Positions 16,348-26,424 of a stretch of 44,495 nt of DNA are shown here, piece after piece. Below the pieces are notes generated by a model that was given only the letters and a program-made list of their open reading frames with translations, was not told the DNA's origin and ran no database searches. The stretch's first letter is position 1. Every line of letters starts with the position of its first letter. A program made the translations under genes and the position numbers. The stretch comes from Bacteroidota bacterium (GTDB lineage Bacteria; Bacteroidota; Bacteroidia; B-17B0; Aurantibacillaceae). The DNA lies in the NCBI GenBank assembly GCA_013816895.1, contig JACDDR010000023.1:1-44495 (forward strand), given 5' to 3'.

Positions 16348-17910
16348 TTATCTAAGCTTATATACAATTAAGCCGCGATGCGTGGTTACAATATTCTGCG
16401 AGAATGAGTTCGGATAAAACGCATTGAATTTTGTAGAATCAGAAATAACAAGATACTTATACCGTGGATTTTCTATAAGTTTTTTTAAATCTTCTTTTGA
16501 AATTTTTTCGTCAAAACTATACCCTAACTGGTTCATAAGATACAAACTGTTACAAAAAGATTTATCAAAACCGGCCAGGGTGTAATCTGTATTCTTAATT
16601 CCGAGTTTCCTTAACTTAGGCTCAAGGTCCCAATAGGATTCAAAATCTGAAACCCAACGAATATATTTAGGCTCATATTTTAAAGTGAAGTCTTTTTTAC
16701 ATGCTGCTGCCGACTCCTTCAGATTAAAAAATAAAATAACCAGGAATGCAAAATATATCAGCCTGGAAAATCTTAACGATACACGCTGTAAAAAATCACC
16801 AAACGTTAACACAAGCATAAATATAAATGGCAATAATGGAATGATATAATATTCATGATCATGAAACTGCGAAAAGAAAAGGCATATGAAAATAAGATTA
16901 CCTATTAGTATCAGAATAGTAATAGTAAAATACAAACGGCTCACAAATTTATAACCCAGCAGTAGTACTGTAAACAAGCTGCCAAATAACACATAACCTT
17001 CGTAGGTAAAGTACTCGTATTTATGTACTTTGTTAATGTAACTCCAGATGCCCACAATTTCTGCCCATGCCGTTTCAACTGTTTGAGACAAAAGAAAACC
17101 TGCATTTTTATAATGATTTGAAAGCCATCGCGCGTATAAATACCATGCGGCAACTAAAAGAATAGTAAGAATATATCCGACTATTATTGTCCTTTTTTGG
17201 TTCTTTGAGAACAGGAACCCCCGCTCACTTGTCTTTTTGAAAAACCCCATCGAATCTAAAATAACAAGGCCGATAACCGCAGTAAGGGAAATAAATGATG
17301 TTATTTTTATGAGTATGCCCAAAAGCATGAGCAACCAATAAATTCTGAAATACTTTTTATTTTGTTCGTTCCGGAGAAATTTGAAAAAATAATACCATCC
17401 GGCAAGCACAAAGCCCAGACTGGGAACGTCGGGCATAAAATTATTGCTGTAAAATATAAGAGCCGGCGAAAAATAAGCAGCCGCTATAAGTCCCAACGAA
17501 AGAACGTAACTTTTGGTGACGGAATAAACAAGCTGATAAAACAGAAATAGCCCTGCCACAATAATAAGCAAAACAAACCCCCGATAATAAATTTCATTAA
17601 ATCCAAAAAGCTTATAACATATAGCGGGCACATAGGGTACCAGTGGAAACTCCATTCCTGTTATTCCATCATCGCCATGATCGAATTTATGAATACGGGG
17701 AAGAAAGAAATTCATATCCCTTTCACTATAATTTAAAGCGATAGAAGCACGTTCGGTTTGACCAAAAAGATGAATTGAACAAGGACGTTTGCTCATGGTT
17801 GCCGGCAATCCTATGGAATTAAAAAACCATGCTAAAGCAATTACAAACAGAAAGATCCCAATTGTTCGTTTTACGTTTTCCGGTATGTCTATCCGCAATC
17901 TGAATTTCAT
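16348..17910 (-). CDS. GT-C glycosyltransferase (ArnT/PMT-like)
   Basis: 520 residues, about eleven transmembrane helices. After the first helix there is a periplasmic loop with HLFGQTERASIALNYSERD, whose acidic residues fit the catalytic loop of PMT_2/ArnT-type transferases that use polyprenyl-phosphate sugars. The C-terminal part is a small extracytoplasmic domain (about 410-520). The substrate is unknown; the context, with a second GT-C enzyme and an acyltransferase upstream in the same run, points to assembly or decoration of a surface glycan. It is the last gene of the eight-gene minus-strand run, 5 nt after the lipoprotein gene. Confidence 0.82.
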   Translation of the reverse strand: MKFRLRIDIPENVKRTIGIFLFVIALAWFFNSIGLPATMSKRPCSIHLFGQTERASIALNYSERDMNFFLPRIHKFDHGDDGITGMEFPLVPYVPAICYKLFGFNEIYYRGFVLLIIVAGLFLFYQLVYSVTKSYVLSLGLIAAAYFSPALIFYSNNFMPDVPSLGFVLAGWYYFFKFLRNEQNKKYFRIYWLLMLLGILIKITSFISLTAVIGLVILDSMGFFKKTSERGFLFSKNQKRTIIVGYILTILLVAAWYLYARWLSNHYKNAGFLLSQTVETAWAEIVGIWSYINKVHKYEYFTYEGYVLFGSLFTVLLLGYKFVSRLYFTITILILIGNLIFICLFFSQFHDHEYYIIPLLPFIFMLVLTFGDFLQRVSLRFSRLIYFAFLVILFFNLKESAAACKKDFTLKYEPKYIRWVSDFESYWDLEPKLRKLGIKNTDYTLAGFDKSFCNSLYLMNQLGYSFDEKISKEDLKKLIENPRYKYLVISDSTKFNAFYPNSFSQNIVTTHRGLIVYKLR

Positions 17911-17915
17911 CTGTT

Positions 17916-18449
17916 CTAATTCGTTCTTACCAGTTTAATATTTACTGAGTCGAGATCAAACCTTTCACCCCTCGCATTTGGCAGAAATGCCTGAACACAT
18001 ATTTTTGTGTAGGGAGCCTGCGAACTGTTTTTCATTAATTGTATCTCTTCGCGAAAATAACACCATTTATTCAAATCGGTAATGTGGTATAAAATGTTAC
18101 TTCCATCCCAGTTATACTGACTGGCAGTATCGTTTAGAAAATAAGTAATGGTGCCGTTACAACGAACATAATTATCCCTGGCTTTACCGGTAATGATCAA
18201 ACGGATAGGTTTATTTTTATCTTCGGGCTGTAAGTGGTACGTATAAAGTGGGCCGAACATAGCTGTAGAGTCAAGCCGGATAAATACATGCTCTTTAACA
18301 ACAGAATCTTTTACCAAAATTCCACCCGGAGAAGTCCGGCCTGAACCCTGCATTAATTCGTCAACCATCACAGTCGTGCGTGAACACGAAGCCATGCAAA
18401 AAAGGCAAATGAAAAACAAAAACAATCTTAAGGCTTTTTTTACAGACAT
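17916..18449 (-). CDS. Predicted lipoprotein of the surface-glycan gene run
   Basis: From the ATG at 18449 the product has 177 residues with an ideal lipoprotein signal (MSVKKALRLFLFFICLFCMASC, lipidated Cys at 22). An in-frame GTG at 18473, overlapping the end of scoB by 8 nt, would add eight residues and is a possible coupled start. The mature part is beta-rich with no family I recognise (RLIITGKARDNYVRCNGTITYFLND). Its position between scoB and a GT-C transferase suggests a periplasmic or outer-membrane role in the same process, but this is inference from location alone. Confidence 0.7.
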   Translation of the reverse strand: MSVKKALRLFLFFICLFCMASCSRTTVMVDELMQGSGRTSPGGILVKDSVVKEHVFIRLDSTAMFGPLYTYHLQPEDKNKPIRLIITGKARDNYVRCNGTITYFLNDTASQYNWDGSNILYHITDLNKWCYFREEIQLMKNSSQAPYTKICVQAFLPNARGERFDLDSVNIKLVRTN

Positions 18450-18465
18450 TAAACGTTTATAAAAT

Positions 18466-19122
18466 TTAAACACTCATTTCAGGAATTTCACCTTCCACGA
18501 TTAATTTACCTGCTGTTGCCTTTTTGATATCTTCCACGCTCACGCCTGGGGCGCGCTCCAGTAATTTGAATCCTTTTCCGGGGATGATTTCGTAAACCCC
18601 CAGTTCGGTTACTATTTTCTTAACGCATTTGATCCCGGTGAGGGGCAGTTCACATTTAGCAAGCAGCTTCGATTGCCCGGCCTTGTTTACCTGCTGCATA
18701 GCCACAATTATATTTTTTGCGCTAGCCACCAGATCCATAGCGCCTCCCATCCCTTTCACCATTTTACCCGGAATTTTCCAGTTGGCGATATCACCATCTT
18801 CACTTACTTCCATAGCACCAAGAATGGTAAGGTTTACCTTTTGCGCCCTGATCATGCCAAAACTCATGGCACTGTCAAATATCGAGGAGCCGGGAAGTAA
18901 TGTCACCGTTTGTTTTCCTGCATTGATAAGATCAGCATCCTCTTCTCCTTCAAAAGGAAACGGACCCATTCCCAAAATCCCATTTTCACTTTGCAATTCT
19001 ACGTTTATTCCTTGGGGAATATAATTGGCCACAAGAGTTGGGATACCAATGCCAAGGTTAACATACATACCATCCTTAACCTCTTTTGCGATCCGCTTTG
19101 CAATGCCGTTTTTATCTAACAT
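18466..19122 (-). CDS. scoB: 3-oxoacid CoA-transferase subunit B
   Basis: 218 residues of the beta subunit of succinyl-CoA:3-ketoacid (or acetate CoA-) transferase. The catalytic glutamate is Glu46 in QSENGILGMGP, the residue that forms the enzyme-CoA thioester. Other family signatures are NLGIGIPTLVANY and GAMEVSEDGDIANWKIPG. The enzyme activates acetoacetate with succinyl-CoA. Unusually, scoA is not adjacent but lies two genes upstream (21561-22271), with MBOAT and SGNH genes between. The start codon lies 2 nt after the SGNH gene stop, so it is tightly embedded in the run. Confidence 0.95.
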   Translation of the reverse strand: MLDKNGIAKRIAKEVKDGMYVNLGIGIPTLVANYIPQGINVELQSENGILGMGPFPFEGEEDADLINAGKQTVTLLPGSSIFDSAMSFGMIRAQKVNLTILGAMEVSEDGDIANWKIPGKMVKGMGGAMDLVASAKNIIVAMQQVNKAGQSKLLAKCELPLTGIKCVKKIVTELGVYEIIPGKGFKLLERAPGVSVEDIKKATAGKLIVEGEIPEMSV

Positions 19123-19124
19123 AC

Positions 19125-20135
19125 TTACTTTAATTTTAAATGTTCAACAATATTCCTGGCAATAATCATACGTCCTTTATCGGTGTAATGTTCAGTTGTC
19201 CAGTTCTTATCGATAAAATATTTCGACTCTATCGCCTCGAGATTATCAATCATCTCAATGTTTTTAGCTTTATAACGTTTTATGAGGTAATCCCGGTTTT
19301 GTCGCATTAAATATACTAATTCTTTACCTACCAGTGAGTCGGCGTAGTGAATGTTTTCGGCCAGGATATTAAAATAAACTTTCACGTTGTTTTTTGCACT
19401 CCAGGCTGCGATTTCATCAAAATCTTTAACACGCGGATTGTTATCATGGATAGTAAAGGCAAAGGCTTTTATGTAATGACAAGCCAGAATGATGCGGGCA
19501 CTGTCTTTGTGACTGGCGCCATTATTTTTAAGTTTTTTATAATAACCATCATCCCACTCTTTTGTGGTTTTGTATGAAAAAGGACTTTTAAAAGGAAGTT
19601 TTTCGTTTCGCCAGTCGTTAATAATTTGCCGGTCACATTGCAACGGAGTTTGATCGGCAGGCATTCTTAAAGCAAGTAACAAACGGTTGATCCCGGCATA
19701 AGGAGTTTCAGACAGTCTAACGCTTTTGTTAAGGTTGCTTTCGATCTTCGAATGAATCCAGGCGGCACCGAAGGATCTTAAATTCAAGGTCACAATCACG
19801 CACTCCTTCCCTTTGGGGTTCAGGGACTTCAACCATTCTTTGTAAATTCCTGCATGAACCGCGAAGGTATCGATAGTAGCCATCTTTTTTTTGGGGATCA
19901 TTCCGGCAACCATTTCTGAAATTGTTTGCTTCAGCGAATCTTTTTCAGCATAAGCAGTGTTGGAAGATTCTCCAAAATAAATTACACTCACATCCTTCGA
20001 AAGGGTTTTACATTGAACAAGCAACGGCGAATATTTTTTTAGATCTGAAGGATATAAAGTATAGAGATAAACATAATGAATAGCTAGCACCAGCGTGAAG
20101 AAAAGCAGCAACTTATATGTTATTTTTTTAATCAT
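19125..20135 (-). CDS. SGNH-type partner of MBOAT acyltransferase (DltD/AlgJ-like)
   Basis: I start at the ATG at 20135, which overlaps the MBOAT stop in a TAATG junction and gives 336 residues; the longer frame to 20225 runs inside the MBOAT gene and lacks a plausible N-terminus. There is one N-terminal membrane anchor (about 4-26) and a periplasmic SGNH-like domain. The nucleophile motif is YFGESSN (Ser57 likely) and the C-terminal block is WTTEHYTDKG with His316. The usual Asp three residues before the His is Thr here, so the triad is atypical. In related pairs the MBOAT protein passes an acyl group across the membrane and the SGNH protein transfers it to a glycan. Confidence 0.78.
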   Translation of the reverse strand: MIKKITYKLLLFFTLVLAIHYVYLYTLYPSDLKKYSPLLVQCKTLSKDVSVIYFGESSNTAYAEKDSLKQTISEMVAGMIPKKKMATIDTFAVHAGIYKEWLKSLNPKGKECVIVTLNLRSFGAAWIHSKIESNLNKSVRLSETPYAGINRLLLALRMPADQTPLQCDRQIINDWRNEKLPFKSPFSYKTTKEWDDGYYKKLKNNGASHKDSARIILACHYIKAFAFTIHDNNPRVKDFDEIAAWSAKNNVKVYFNILAENIHYADSLVGKELVYLMRQNRDYLIKRYKAKNIEMIDNLEAIESKYFIDKNWTTEHYTDKGRMIIARNIVEHLKLK

Positions 20136-21544
20136 TAAAACTGAAAGTAAATAAACGGAAGACTTTCTACTCCCGCTAAACAAAAAATACAAAACAATAC
20201 GATGGAATAAAAGGACCACCGCCACACTTCTACCCTATTATCAAGCCATAGATCTATTCTTTGCCTGAAAAGCATAGCATCAGAAATGAAAAGAATAAAA
20301 GCAAAAGCCACCGGCATCAAATAATGCAACCCATGAAAAGAAAAACTCCAGTTATTAAACAGAGAACTGATCACCAATTCTGCTTTTGAAAAACTTTCGG
20401 CTCTGAAAAAAATCCAGATGAGCGATACCACTAAAAATGTTTTTATTCCAAGAAAACAGTTTAACAAAGTAACGCCCGTTTGCGGTTTAAAATTAAACAC
20501 TTTGTTAAACAGTCGCTCCAAAAGATAGAAGCAGCCGTGTAAAAGTCCCCACACCACAAAGGTCCAGCTTGCACCATGCCATAAGCCACTTACAAAAAAA
20601 ACAATTAAAATGGTGATGACCCATTTTGCTGTGCTTCCCCTGCTGCCACCCAGAGGGATGTACAGATACTCCCTGAACCAGGACGTTAATGAAATATGCC
20701 ATCGTTTCCAGAAATCGTTAATGCTGATGGCAAGATACGGCGTTTTAAAATTATCGGTTAAATGAATTCCAAGCAGGCGCGCGGCACCAAGGGCAATGGT
20801 GGAATAGCCGTAGAAATCGGCGTAAATCTGAAAAGAAAATAATACTACTGCCAGCCACACCTCAGCGGAATGGAATGCCGCGGGGTTTTCGTAAACAGTA
20901 TTTACCAGCGGGGCAATATTATCGGCAACCACCATTTTTACGAATAGGCCAAATAAAATAAGCCTGAATCCGTTTGAAAAATTATCGTACAGCGGCCTTA
21001 CTTCGTTTTTAAGTTCGTTTCCAAGGTTTTTATATTTTTCAATTGGTCCGGCCACCATCTGCGGAAAGAACAATACGTAATTGGCAAAATATCCGAGATG
21101 TTTTTCAGCTTTCTGGTTACCGCGGTACACTTCAATAATATAACTCATCGACTGAAACGTGTGAAACGACAAGCCAATGGGTAACACCACGTTTAAATGA
21201 TACATTTTAAAGTTAACCCCCGCAGGCTTCAGAATTGAAATTACATTTTCGTTTATAAAAGTAAAGTACTTGAAGAAAACCAGAAGACCAACGTTTGCGG
21301 CTATACTTAGAATAAGGTAAGACCGTTTTGCCTTTTTTGTTTTGGCATTTTCAATAACACGCGCAAGGAGGTAATCAATAAGAATAATGAAAAATAAAAT
21401 GAAAATGTACTCGGGAATAAAGGCCATGTAAAAATAACAGGAGGCGATGAAAATAAACACCCACCGGTATTTTGGCGTTATCAGATAGTATAAGCCTATA
21501 ACAAGAGGCAGAAATAATAAAAAATGTAATGAGTTAAATAACAC
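20135..21544 (-). CDS. MBOAT O-acyltransferase (AlgI/PatA-like)
   Basis: 469 residues, many transmembrane helices. The two conserved MBOAT histidines are present: His283 in FWKRWHISLTSWFREYLYIP and His323 in VSGLWHGASWTF. Proteins of this branch take acetyl or acyl groups from a cytoplasmic donor to periplasmic polysaccharide or peptidoglycan. The downstream SGNH gene overlaps it by one base, a typical pairing. It lies between scoA (16 nt upstream) and scoB. The acceptor cannot be read from the sequence. Confidence 0.93.
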   Translation of the reverse strand: MLFNSLHFLLFLPLVIGLYYLITPKYRWVFIFIASCYFYMAFIPEYIFILFFIILIDYLLARVIENAKTKKAKRSYLILSIAANVGLLVFFKYFTFINENVISILKPAGVNFKMYHLNVVLPIGLSFHTFQSMSYIIEVYRGNQKAEKHLGYFANYVLFFPQMVAGPIEKYKNLGNELKNEVRPLYDNFSNGFRLILFGLFVKMVVADNIAPLVNTVYENPAAFHSAEVWLAVVLFSFQIYADFYGYSTIALGAARLLGIHLTDNFKTPYLAISINDFWKRWHISLTSWFREYLYIPLGGSRGSTAKWVITILIVFFVSGLWHGASWTFVVWGLLHGCFYLLERLFNKVFNFKPQTGVTLLNCFLGIKTFLVVSLIWIFFRAESFSKAELVISSLFNNWSFSFHGLHYLMPVAFAFILFISDAMLFRQRIDLWLDNRVEVWRWSFYSIVLFCIFCLAGVESLPFIYFQF

Positions 21545-21560
21545 GATGGTATTCGTGAAA

Positions 21561-22271
21561 TTATTTTTTCCTCACCGTTCTCTGTTCGATACGTTTCTCG
21601 TATTTTTCGCCCTGGAATACCCTGTGAACGTATATGCCGGGCGTATGAATATGATCCGGGTCCAGCTCTCCTGCAGGAACAAGCTCTTCTACTTCTGCAA
21701 TGGTAATTTTACCGCCCATTGCCATCATCGGATTAAAATTTCGTGCGGTGCTTCTGTAAACAAGATTACCTGCGGTGTCGCCTTTCCACGCTTTTACAAT
21801 AGCAAAGTCGGCTTCAAAGGCCTTTTCTTCAAGATATTCTTTTTCTTCGCCGTTGAATGTAAATTTGCGTACTTCTTTACCTATGGCCACTTCGGTACCA
21901 ACACCCGCGGGGGTATAAATTACGGGCATGCCATATCCTGCAGCCATGCAGCGTGTAGCCAATGTGCCCTGAGGCACCAGCTCCACTTCAAGTTCGCCGC
22001 TGAGCATTTGTCTTTCAAACTCATCGTTTTCCCCTACGTAACTGGAGATCATTTTTTTAATCTGTTTGGTTTGTAGTAATAAACCCAATCCAAAATCATC
22101 TACGCCTGCGTTATTACTGATGCAGGTTAAATCCTTCACACCCATTTTTACAAGCTGGGCAATGCAATTCTCAGGGATACCGCAGAGGCCAAAGCCTCCA
22201 ACCATCAAGGTCATTCCGTCTTTAATATCCTTTGTTGCTTCTTCAACGTTTTTTACTACTCGGTTTATCAT
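21561..22271 (-). CDS. scoA: 3-oxoacid CoA-transferase subunit A
   Basis: 236 residues of the alpha subunit. The CoA-binding [13 protein letters not shown] signature is at about 25-37, and [14 protein letters not shown] and [17 protein letters not shown] are conserved family blocks. It should form the heterotetramer with ScoB, encoded two genes downstream. The start overlaps the end of the upstream GT-C gene by 29 nt. ScoA normally overlaps or abuts scoB; here the MBOAT/SGNH pair separates them. Confidence 0.95.
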   Translation of the reverse strand: MINRVVKNVEEATKDIKDGMTLMVGGFGLCGIPENCIAQLVKMGVKDLTCISNNAGVDDFGLGLLLQTKQIKKMISSYVGENDEFERQMLSGELEVELVPQGTLATRCMAAGYGMPVIYTPAGVGTEVAIGKEVRKFTFNGEEKEYLEEKAFEADFAIVKAWKGDTAGNLVYRSTARNFNPMMAMGGKITIAEVEELVPAGELDPDHIHTPGIYVHRVFQGEKYEKRIEQRTVRKK

Positions 22272-23916
22272 ATAATTTAATGTTTCCTTCTCTTACAAAT
22301 ATATTCATTTTATCTTTTTTATAGGGAAAGTATCTTTGAAAAGGGTATTCTGCCAGCAGTTTGAAGTTTTCCTGCGGTTTGTCGAACTGTATCACAAAAT
22401 TTACACTTTCAATATCAAGATAACTGTATGATATAAGATACCCTTCATCTGTCCAGCAGGAAGTTTCAAAACCCCCGTTAATAAGCCTGTGAGGAATTTT
22501 GCAGCGTTCATTTAAAAACCTGTATGCTGCCCAGCGCTTTTCATTCCACTCGAAATAATCTTTTGTACCACTTACAGCCATATACACCATAACACAAAGC
22601 GGCAACAGAGCCAGCGAAAAAGAGAACCGCCATTCTCTTACGAAATAAGAAAAAAGCAATAAACCGGTAAGCACAAGTGGAAGCACATACCTGTCGAAAT
22701 AACTCTCCGTTATAAATAACATAAACGAGTAACCGAGCGCAACAAGCACCAGACAAATAACTACGGGATTTATTTTCCTTCTTAAAATATTGGTTTTAGC
22801 ATTAAGTATCAAAAGAAAAATCACCCATAACGAAACAGAAGGCGCGAGTATTTTAAGTACATTCATTATTTTCACAAATACATCCGACACGTTGTGCGGT
22901 TGATTATGCAATGATTGGTAAAAAACCTCAGGACCCAGTTTCATGTTGGTAAAAATATTGTGAAAAGGAAATTCTTCTTTCGAGAACACAAACCAGGCAA
23001 GGGCTGCAGCCAATATTGCAGTGACACTTGTTTTCATGAAGCCTGATCGCTTTATTAAGCCCGGTAACGGAAGCAGCGCAAGGGGAGAAATGTAAATCAG
23101 CACCTGTAAAAGCACCGAACAGAATTTGTCTTTAAAGCCCAGAAAAAAAGTATCCCAGAAAACGCGTTTTAACAGGCTCACTTCACCTGAGAATTTATAA
23201 GTAGGGTTGTCAGGTAAAATTCGTTGCAGATAACCTTCGTAAATTTTAAGTATCGCCATTACACCCGCCATAACAAGCATAGCTATCAAAACCTTGTTTA
23301 TTGTTCGGTCAGGGCTGAAAAAGCATGATATTATAAAACAAACAGGCATAACAACACCGAATTGCCGAACCAGGACAAGTAATCCCGAGAATAAAAACAC
23401 CAGAAAAGCATACCATAGTTTGCCTGTTGCGTGAAACTGGTAAATAAAATAAAAACACAACATTGTTAAGGTGCAAAAGTTAACATCCGTCATGTAGGTA
23501 TTTGCAAGGCTGAAGTACACAGGATTAAACAGCAGAAATGCACAGGCAAGAGTTGCAAGCCTTTTATTGTTGCTTATTTTTAATGTCATCTTATACATAA
23601 CTATTGCGCTTATGAGAGCGGAAACAAGCGTGGAAAAACGAAGAATGAAGTGCGAAAATCCGAACAGTTTGGTAAACAAACTTCCCCATAAGATATGCGA
23701 GGCAAGCGTCATTGCCGGCCAGATGCCAAAATTAAATTCTGCTTTTTCGTTAAATACAATTACTGCTTTAGCGTACGACCAGTCATCATTTAAAGGAAAA
23801 TCACCGATGGGACAAACAATAAATTCAGCAATGATAAAAACACCGAGGAAGTAACAAAAGAATTTATTTTCGAGAAATTTATTTTTGACTGCACCGGCCA
23901 ATAACAAAGATTTCAT
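22243..23916 (-). CDS. GT-C glycosyltransferase (PMT_2-like)
   Basis: 557 residues with about eleven transmembrane helices and a C-terminal periplasmic domain. The first loop has the double-aspartate motif [14 protein letters not shown] (about 38-51), characteristic of ArnT/PMT-like enzymes using polyprenyl-phosphate-linked sugars. It follows the penicillin-binding protein gene by 6 nt and overlaps scoA. Acceptor and sugar are unknown. It is not closely similar to the other GT-C gene at 16.3 kb beyond the fold and overall topology. Confidence 0.85.
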   Translation of the reverse strand: MKSLLLAGAVKNKFLENKFFCYFLGVFIIAEFIVCPIGDFPLNDDWSYAKAVIVFNEKAEFNFGIWPAMTLASHILWGSLFTKLFGFSHFILRFSTLVSALISAIVMYKMTLKISNNKRLATLACAFLLFNPVYFSLANTYMTDVNFCTLTMLCFYFIYQFHATGKLWYAFLVFLFSGLLVLVRQFGVVMPVCFIISCFFSPDRTINKVLIAMLVMAGVMAILKIYEGYLQRILPDNPTYKFSGEVSLLKRVFWDTFFLGFKDKFCSVLLQVLIYISPLALLPLPGLIKRSGFMKTSVTAILAAALAWFVFSKEEFPFHNIFTNMKLGPEVFYQSLHNQPHNVSDVFVKIMNVLKILAPSVSLWVIFLLILNAKTNILRRKINPVVICLVLVALGYSFMLFITESYFDRYVLPLVLTGLLLFSYFVREWRFSFSLALLPLCVMVYMAVSGTKDYFEWNEKRWAAYRFLNERCKIPHRLINGGFETSCWTDEGYLISYSYLDIESVNFVIQFDKPQENFKLLAEYPFQRYFPYKKDKMNIFVREGNIKLYDKPSSKKR

Positions 23917-23922
23917 TTCCTG

Positions 23923-26175
23923 TTATTCAAACTCATTAAATTCAATACTTCCATCGTCTTCTTTGGAGTCGTATTTGCTGCAGTCGAGTTCAAGATTTGG
24001 ATCAAGGTTTTTAGGTTTCGGAAAATCTCCCTTACTTACTTTCAGATTTTTATCGGCATAAACTTTACTGAAAAACTTACCCCAGATCGGCAAGGCCATT
24101 GTTGCTCCCTGGCCTTCCACCATAGAGTTGAAATGCACACTGCGGTCTTCGCCCCCAACCCAGGCTCCGGCAACAAGCTCAGGCGTTAAACCCATAAACC
24201 ATCCATCAGCATTCTTTTGTGTTGTACCCGTCTTACCCGCGATCTGGTTCATCAATTTATGACGCGAACGCAAACGCGAACCTGTTCCGCCATCAACCAC
24301 ACCACGCATCAGCTGAATCATAGCGTATGCTTTTTCTTCGCTGAACACCTCATCGGTTGTTGGAATAAATTCTTCAAGCACCCTTCCGTTCTTATCTTCT
24401 ATGCGCGTAATAAAAGTTGGCTGAATATAAGTTCCCTTATTGGCAAAGGTTGAATTTGCGCCCACCATTTCAAACACACTGATATCTGCGGTACCCAAAC
24501 AGATAGAAGGCACTTCCGGAATTTCGGAAGTTATGCCTAAACGTCTTACCAGGCTTACTACAGCATGCGGACCATATTGCTTCATTATCCAGGCCGTTAT
24601 ATAATTAATTGAGTTGGCCAGCGCTTTTTTCAGCGTGATCATTTTTCCGTTGTTCTTATCATTAGGTCCATCTGAGTTTTCGGGACACCAGTCTTTACCA
24701 TCCGGCAAAGGAATACAGGTTTTTACATTGGGTACCTGGTGGCAGGGCGAAAAGCCTTCCTGTATGGCAAGCGCGTACACAAAAGGCTTAAACGTAGAAC
24801 CTACCTGCCGCTTGCTTACCTTCACGTGATCATATTTAAAGTGTTTGTGATTGATGCCACCCACCCAGGCTTTCACATATCCTGTTTGCGGTTCAATGGC
24901 CATAAAACCTGTTTGCAAAAAGCCTTTGTAATATTTAATACTGTCGAAGGGACTCATGGTGGTATCAATATCACCGCGTAGGCTATATACAGTCATTTGC
25001 ACAGGTTTGTAAAATGTTGCTACAATGTCGTCGTGACTCATTCCCGCTTTTTTACCGGAGCGATAACGGTCGCTGCGTTTAATGGAAGAGTTCATGATGT
25101 TTTCAATCTCCTGTTTATTTACATTCCATGCAAAAGGCGCGTTCTTTTTTTGTTTCAGATCCTTGTTGAACATGCGCTGTAAATCGGCCATGTGTTCGTT
25201 CACCGCTTCTTCGGCGTACTGCTGCATGCGCGAATCTATTGTCGTATAAATTTTTAAACCGTCTTTATAAATGTTGTAGGGTTTGTTGGTTTCCGGGTTG
25301 ATATGCTTTTCGCACCAGCTCTTCATGAAATTATCACGCAGGTATTCGCGGAAATATGGAGCAAGTCCATCGTTATGATCTTCGGGGCGAAAACTTAACC
25401 CAAGCGGCAATACTTTTAAACTGTCGTATTTTTGTTTGGAAAGATAACCATACTTCACCATCTGATTCATTACCACATTGCGGCGATGCATGGTGGTATC
25501 GGGGTGACGCACAGGATTAAACAGCGAAGGGTTTTTAGCCATACCAATTAACATGGCGGCCTGTTCCAGTTTTAAACTATCCTGGGTGCGGTTAAAATAA
25601 ATTTGCGAAGCCGATTTAACGCCTACCGCTAAATTAAGAAAGTCGAATTTGTTTAAATACAAACTCATGATCTCGTCTTTGGTGTAAAGTTTTTCGAGAC
25701 GTGTGGCAATGATCCACTCTTTCATTTTACGGATAACCAGTCCGGGCTTGGTAAGTTTTTCATCGCGCGGGAACATCATTTTGGCAAGCTGTTGGGTAAT
25801 GGTACTTCCCCCGCCCTTACTGCCGCCGGTAATCGCACCGGAAAGGGAGCGCCCAAGGGCTTTAATATCTACCCCGCTGTGATCATAAAAGCGCGCGTCT
25901 TCGGTTGCTATCAAAGCATTTACAAGATCTTTATCCAGCTGGCTGAAATTAACGTTCACACGGTTTTCGCTGTAATACTTTCCGAGGATCTTCATGTCGC
26001 CGCTGTACACCACAGTAGCAAGGCTGTTTTTGGGATTAAGTAGTTCGTCTACCTTTGGCAGAGAGCCAAAAGTGCCAAAATTAATAAGGAGGATTAATAC
26101 AAAGAGGGTAATGATTGGGCTTAACAGTAAGATCCACAACCATTTCACGAATTTGCTCCGGGGGCTTTTCACCAT
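23923..26175 (-). CDS. mrcA: Class A penicillin-binding protein (PBP1A-type)
   Basis: 750 residues of bifunctional peptidoglycan synthase. A membrane anchor (about 12-33) precedes a GT51 transglycosylase with catalytic Glu92 in ATEDARFYDHSG and the GGSTITQQLAK block (122-132). The transpeptidase has all three motifs: S460-T-F-K463, S522-I-N524 and K648-T-G650. The C-terminal tail is acidic. It polymerises and cross-links glycan strands in the periplasm. It is the first gene of the eight-gene minus-strand run. TATTTTTA, one base off the -7 consensus, lies shortly upstream. Confidence 0.95.
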   Translation of the reverse strand: MVKSPRSKFVKWLWILLLSPIITLFVLILLINFGTFGSLPKVDELLNPKNSLATVVYSGDMKILGKYYSENRVNVNFSQLDKDLVNALIATEDARFYDHSGVDIKALGRSLSGAITGGSKGGGSTITQQLAKMMFPRDEKLTKPGLVIRKMKEWIIATRLEKLYTKDEIMSLYLNKFDFLNLAVGVKSASQIYFNRTQDSLKLEQAAMLIGMAKNPSLFNPVRHPDTTMHRRNVVMNQMVKYGYLSKQKYDSLKVLPLGLSFRPEDHNDGLAPYFREYLRDNFMKSWCEKHINPETNKPYNIYKDGLKIYTTIDSRMQQYAEEAVNEHMADLQRMFNKDLKQKKNAPFAWNVNKQEIENIMNSSIKRSDRYRSGKKAGMSHDDIVATFYKPVQMTVYSLRGDIDTTMSPFDSIKYYKGFLQTGFMAIEPQTGYVKAWVGGINHKHFKYDHVKVSKRQVGSTFKPFVYALAIQEGFSPCHQVPNVKTCIPLPDGKDWCPENSDGPNDKNNGKMITLKKALANSINYITAWIMKQYGPHAVVSLVRRLGITSEIPEVPSICLGTADISVFEMVGANSTFANKGTYIQPTFITRIEDKNGRVLEEFIPTTDEVFSEEKAYAMIQLMRGVVDGGTGSRLRSRHKLMNQIAGKTGTTQKNADGWFMGLTPELVAGAWVGGEDRSVHFNSMVEGQGATMALPIWGKFFSKVYADKNLKVSKGDFPKPKNLDPNLELDCSKYDSKEDDGSIEFNEFE

Positions 26176-26386
26176 ATAGTGGTAAAAATACTAAAAAGGC
26201 GCATGGGTGAACGTGAAATAAAGCAAAATTATTAAACAAGCTCGAGGTAAAGTCCACAAGGTTTTAGCGAAATATCAGAACCGATTACCCCAATAAGCAA
26301 ATTGATAGATACGATGGGCGTAATTAGCGGCAAAAAAACGAAGCAAATAAAAGACTTAAAAAATATTTTAAGGGGCTTGGAAATAA

Positions 26387-26422
26387 CCATAAATTGTAGT
26401 AATTTTAAACTATAAATTATAG
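26387..26422 (+). promoter_or_regulatory. Double operator upstream of the S24 regulator
   Basis: CTATAAATTATAG (26410-26422) is a perfect palindrome of two 6-bp arms around one base. CCATAAATTGTAG (26387-26399) is a second, imperfect copy in direct orientation, 23 bp centre to centre. The downstream copy ends 2 nt before the ATG. Position and symmetry fit autorepression by the XRE-S24 protein. Confidence 0.55.
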
Positions 26423-26424
26423 CA

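Noticed and set aside
20136..20225. N-terminal extension of the SGNH-type protein
   Set aside because: These 30 codons overlap the MBOAT gene, lack a signal-like start, and the TAATG junction at 20135 gives a clean membrane-anchor N-terminus.
21546..22076. 176-residue plus-strand open frame
   Set aside because: Antisense to scoA, whose conserved motifs are clear; Cys/Phe-rich composition is typical of a shadow frame.
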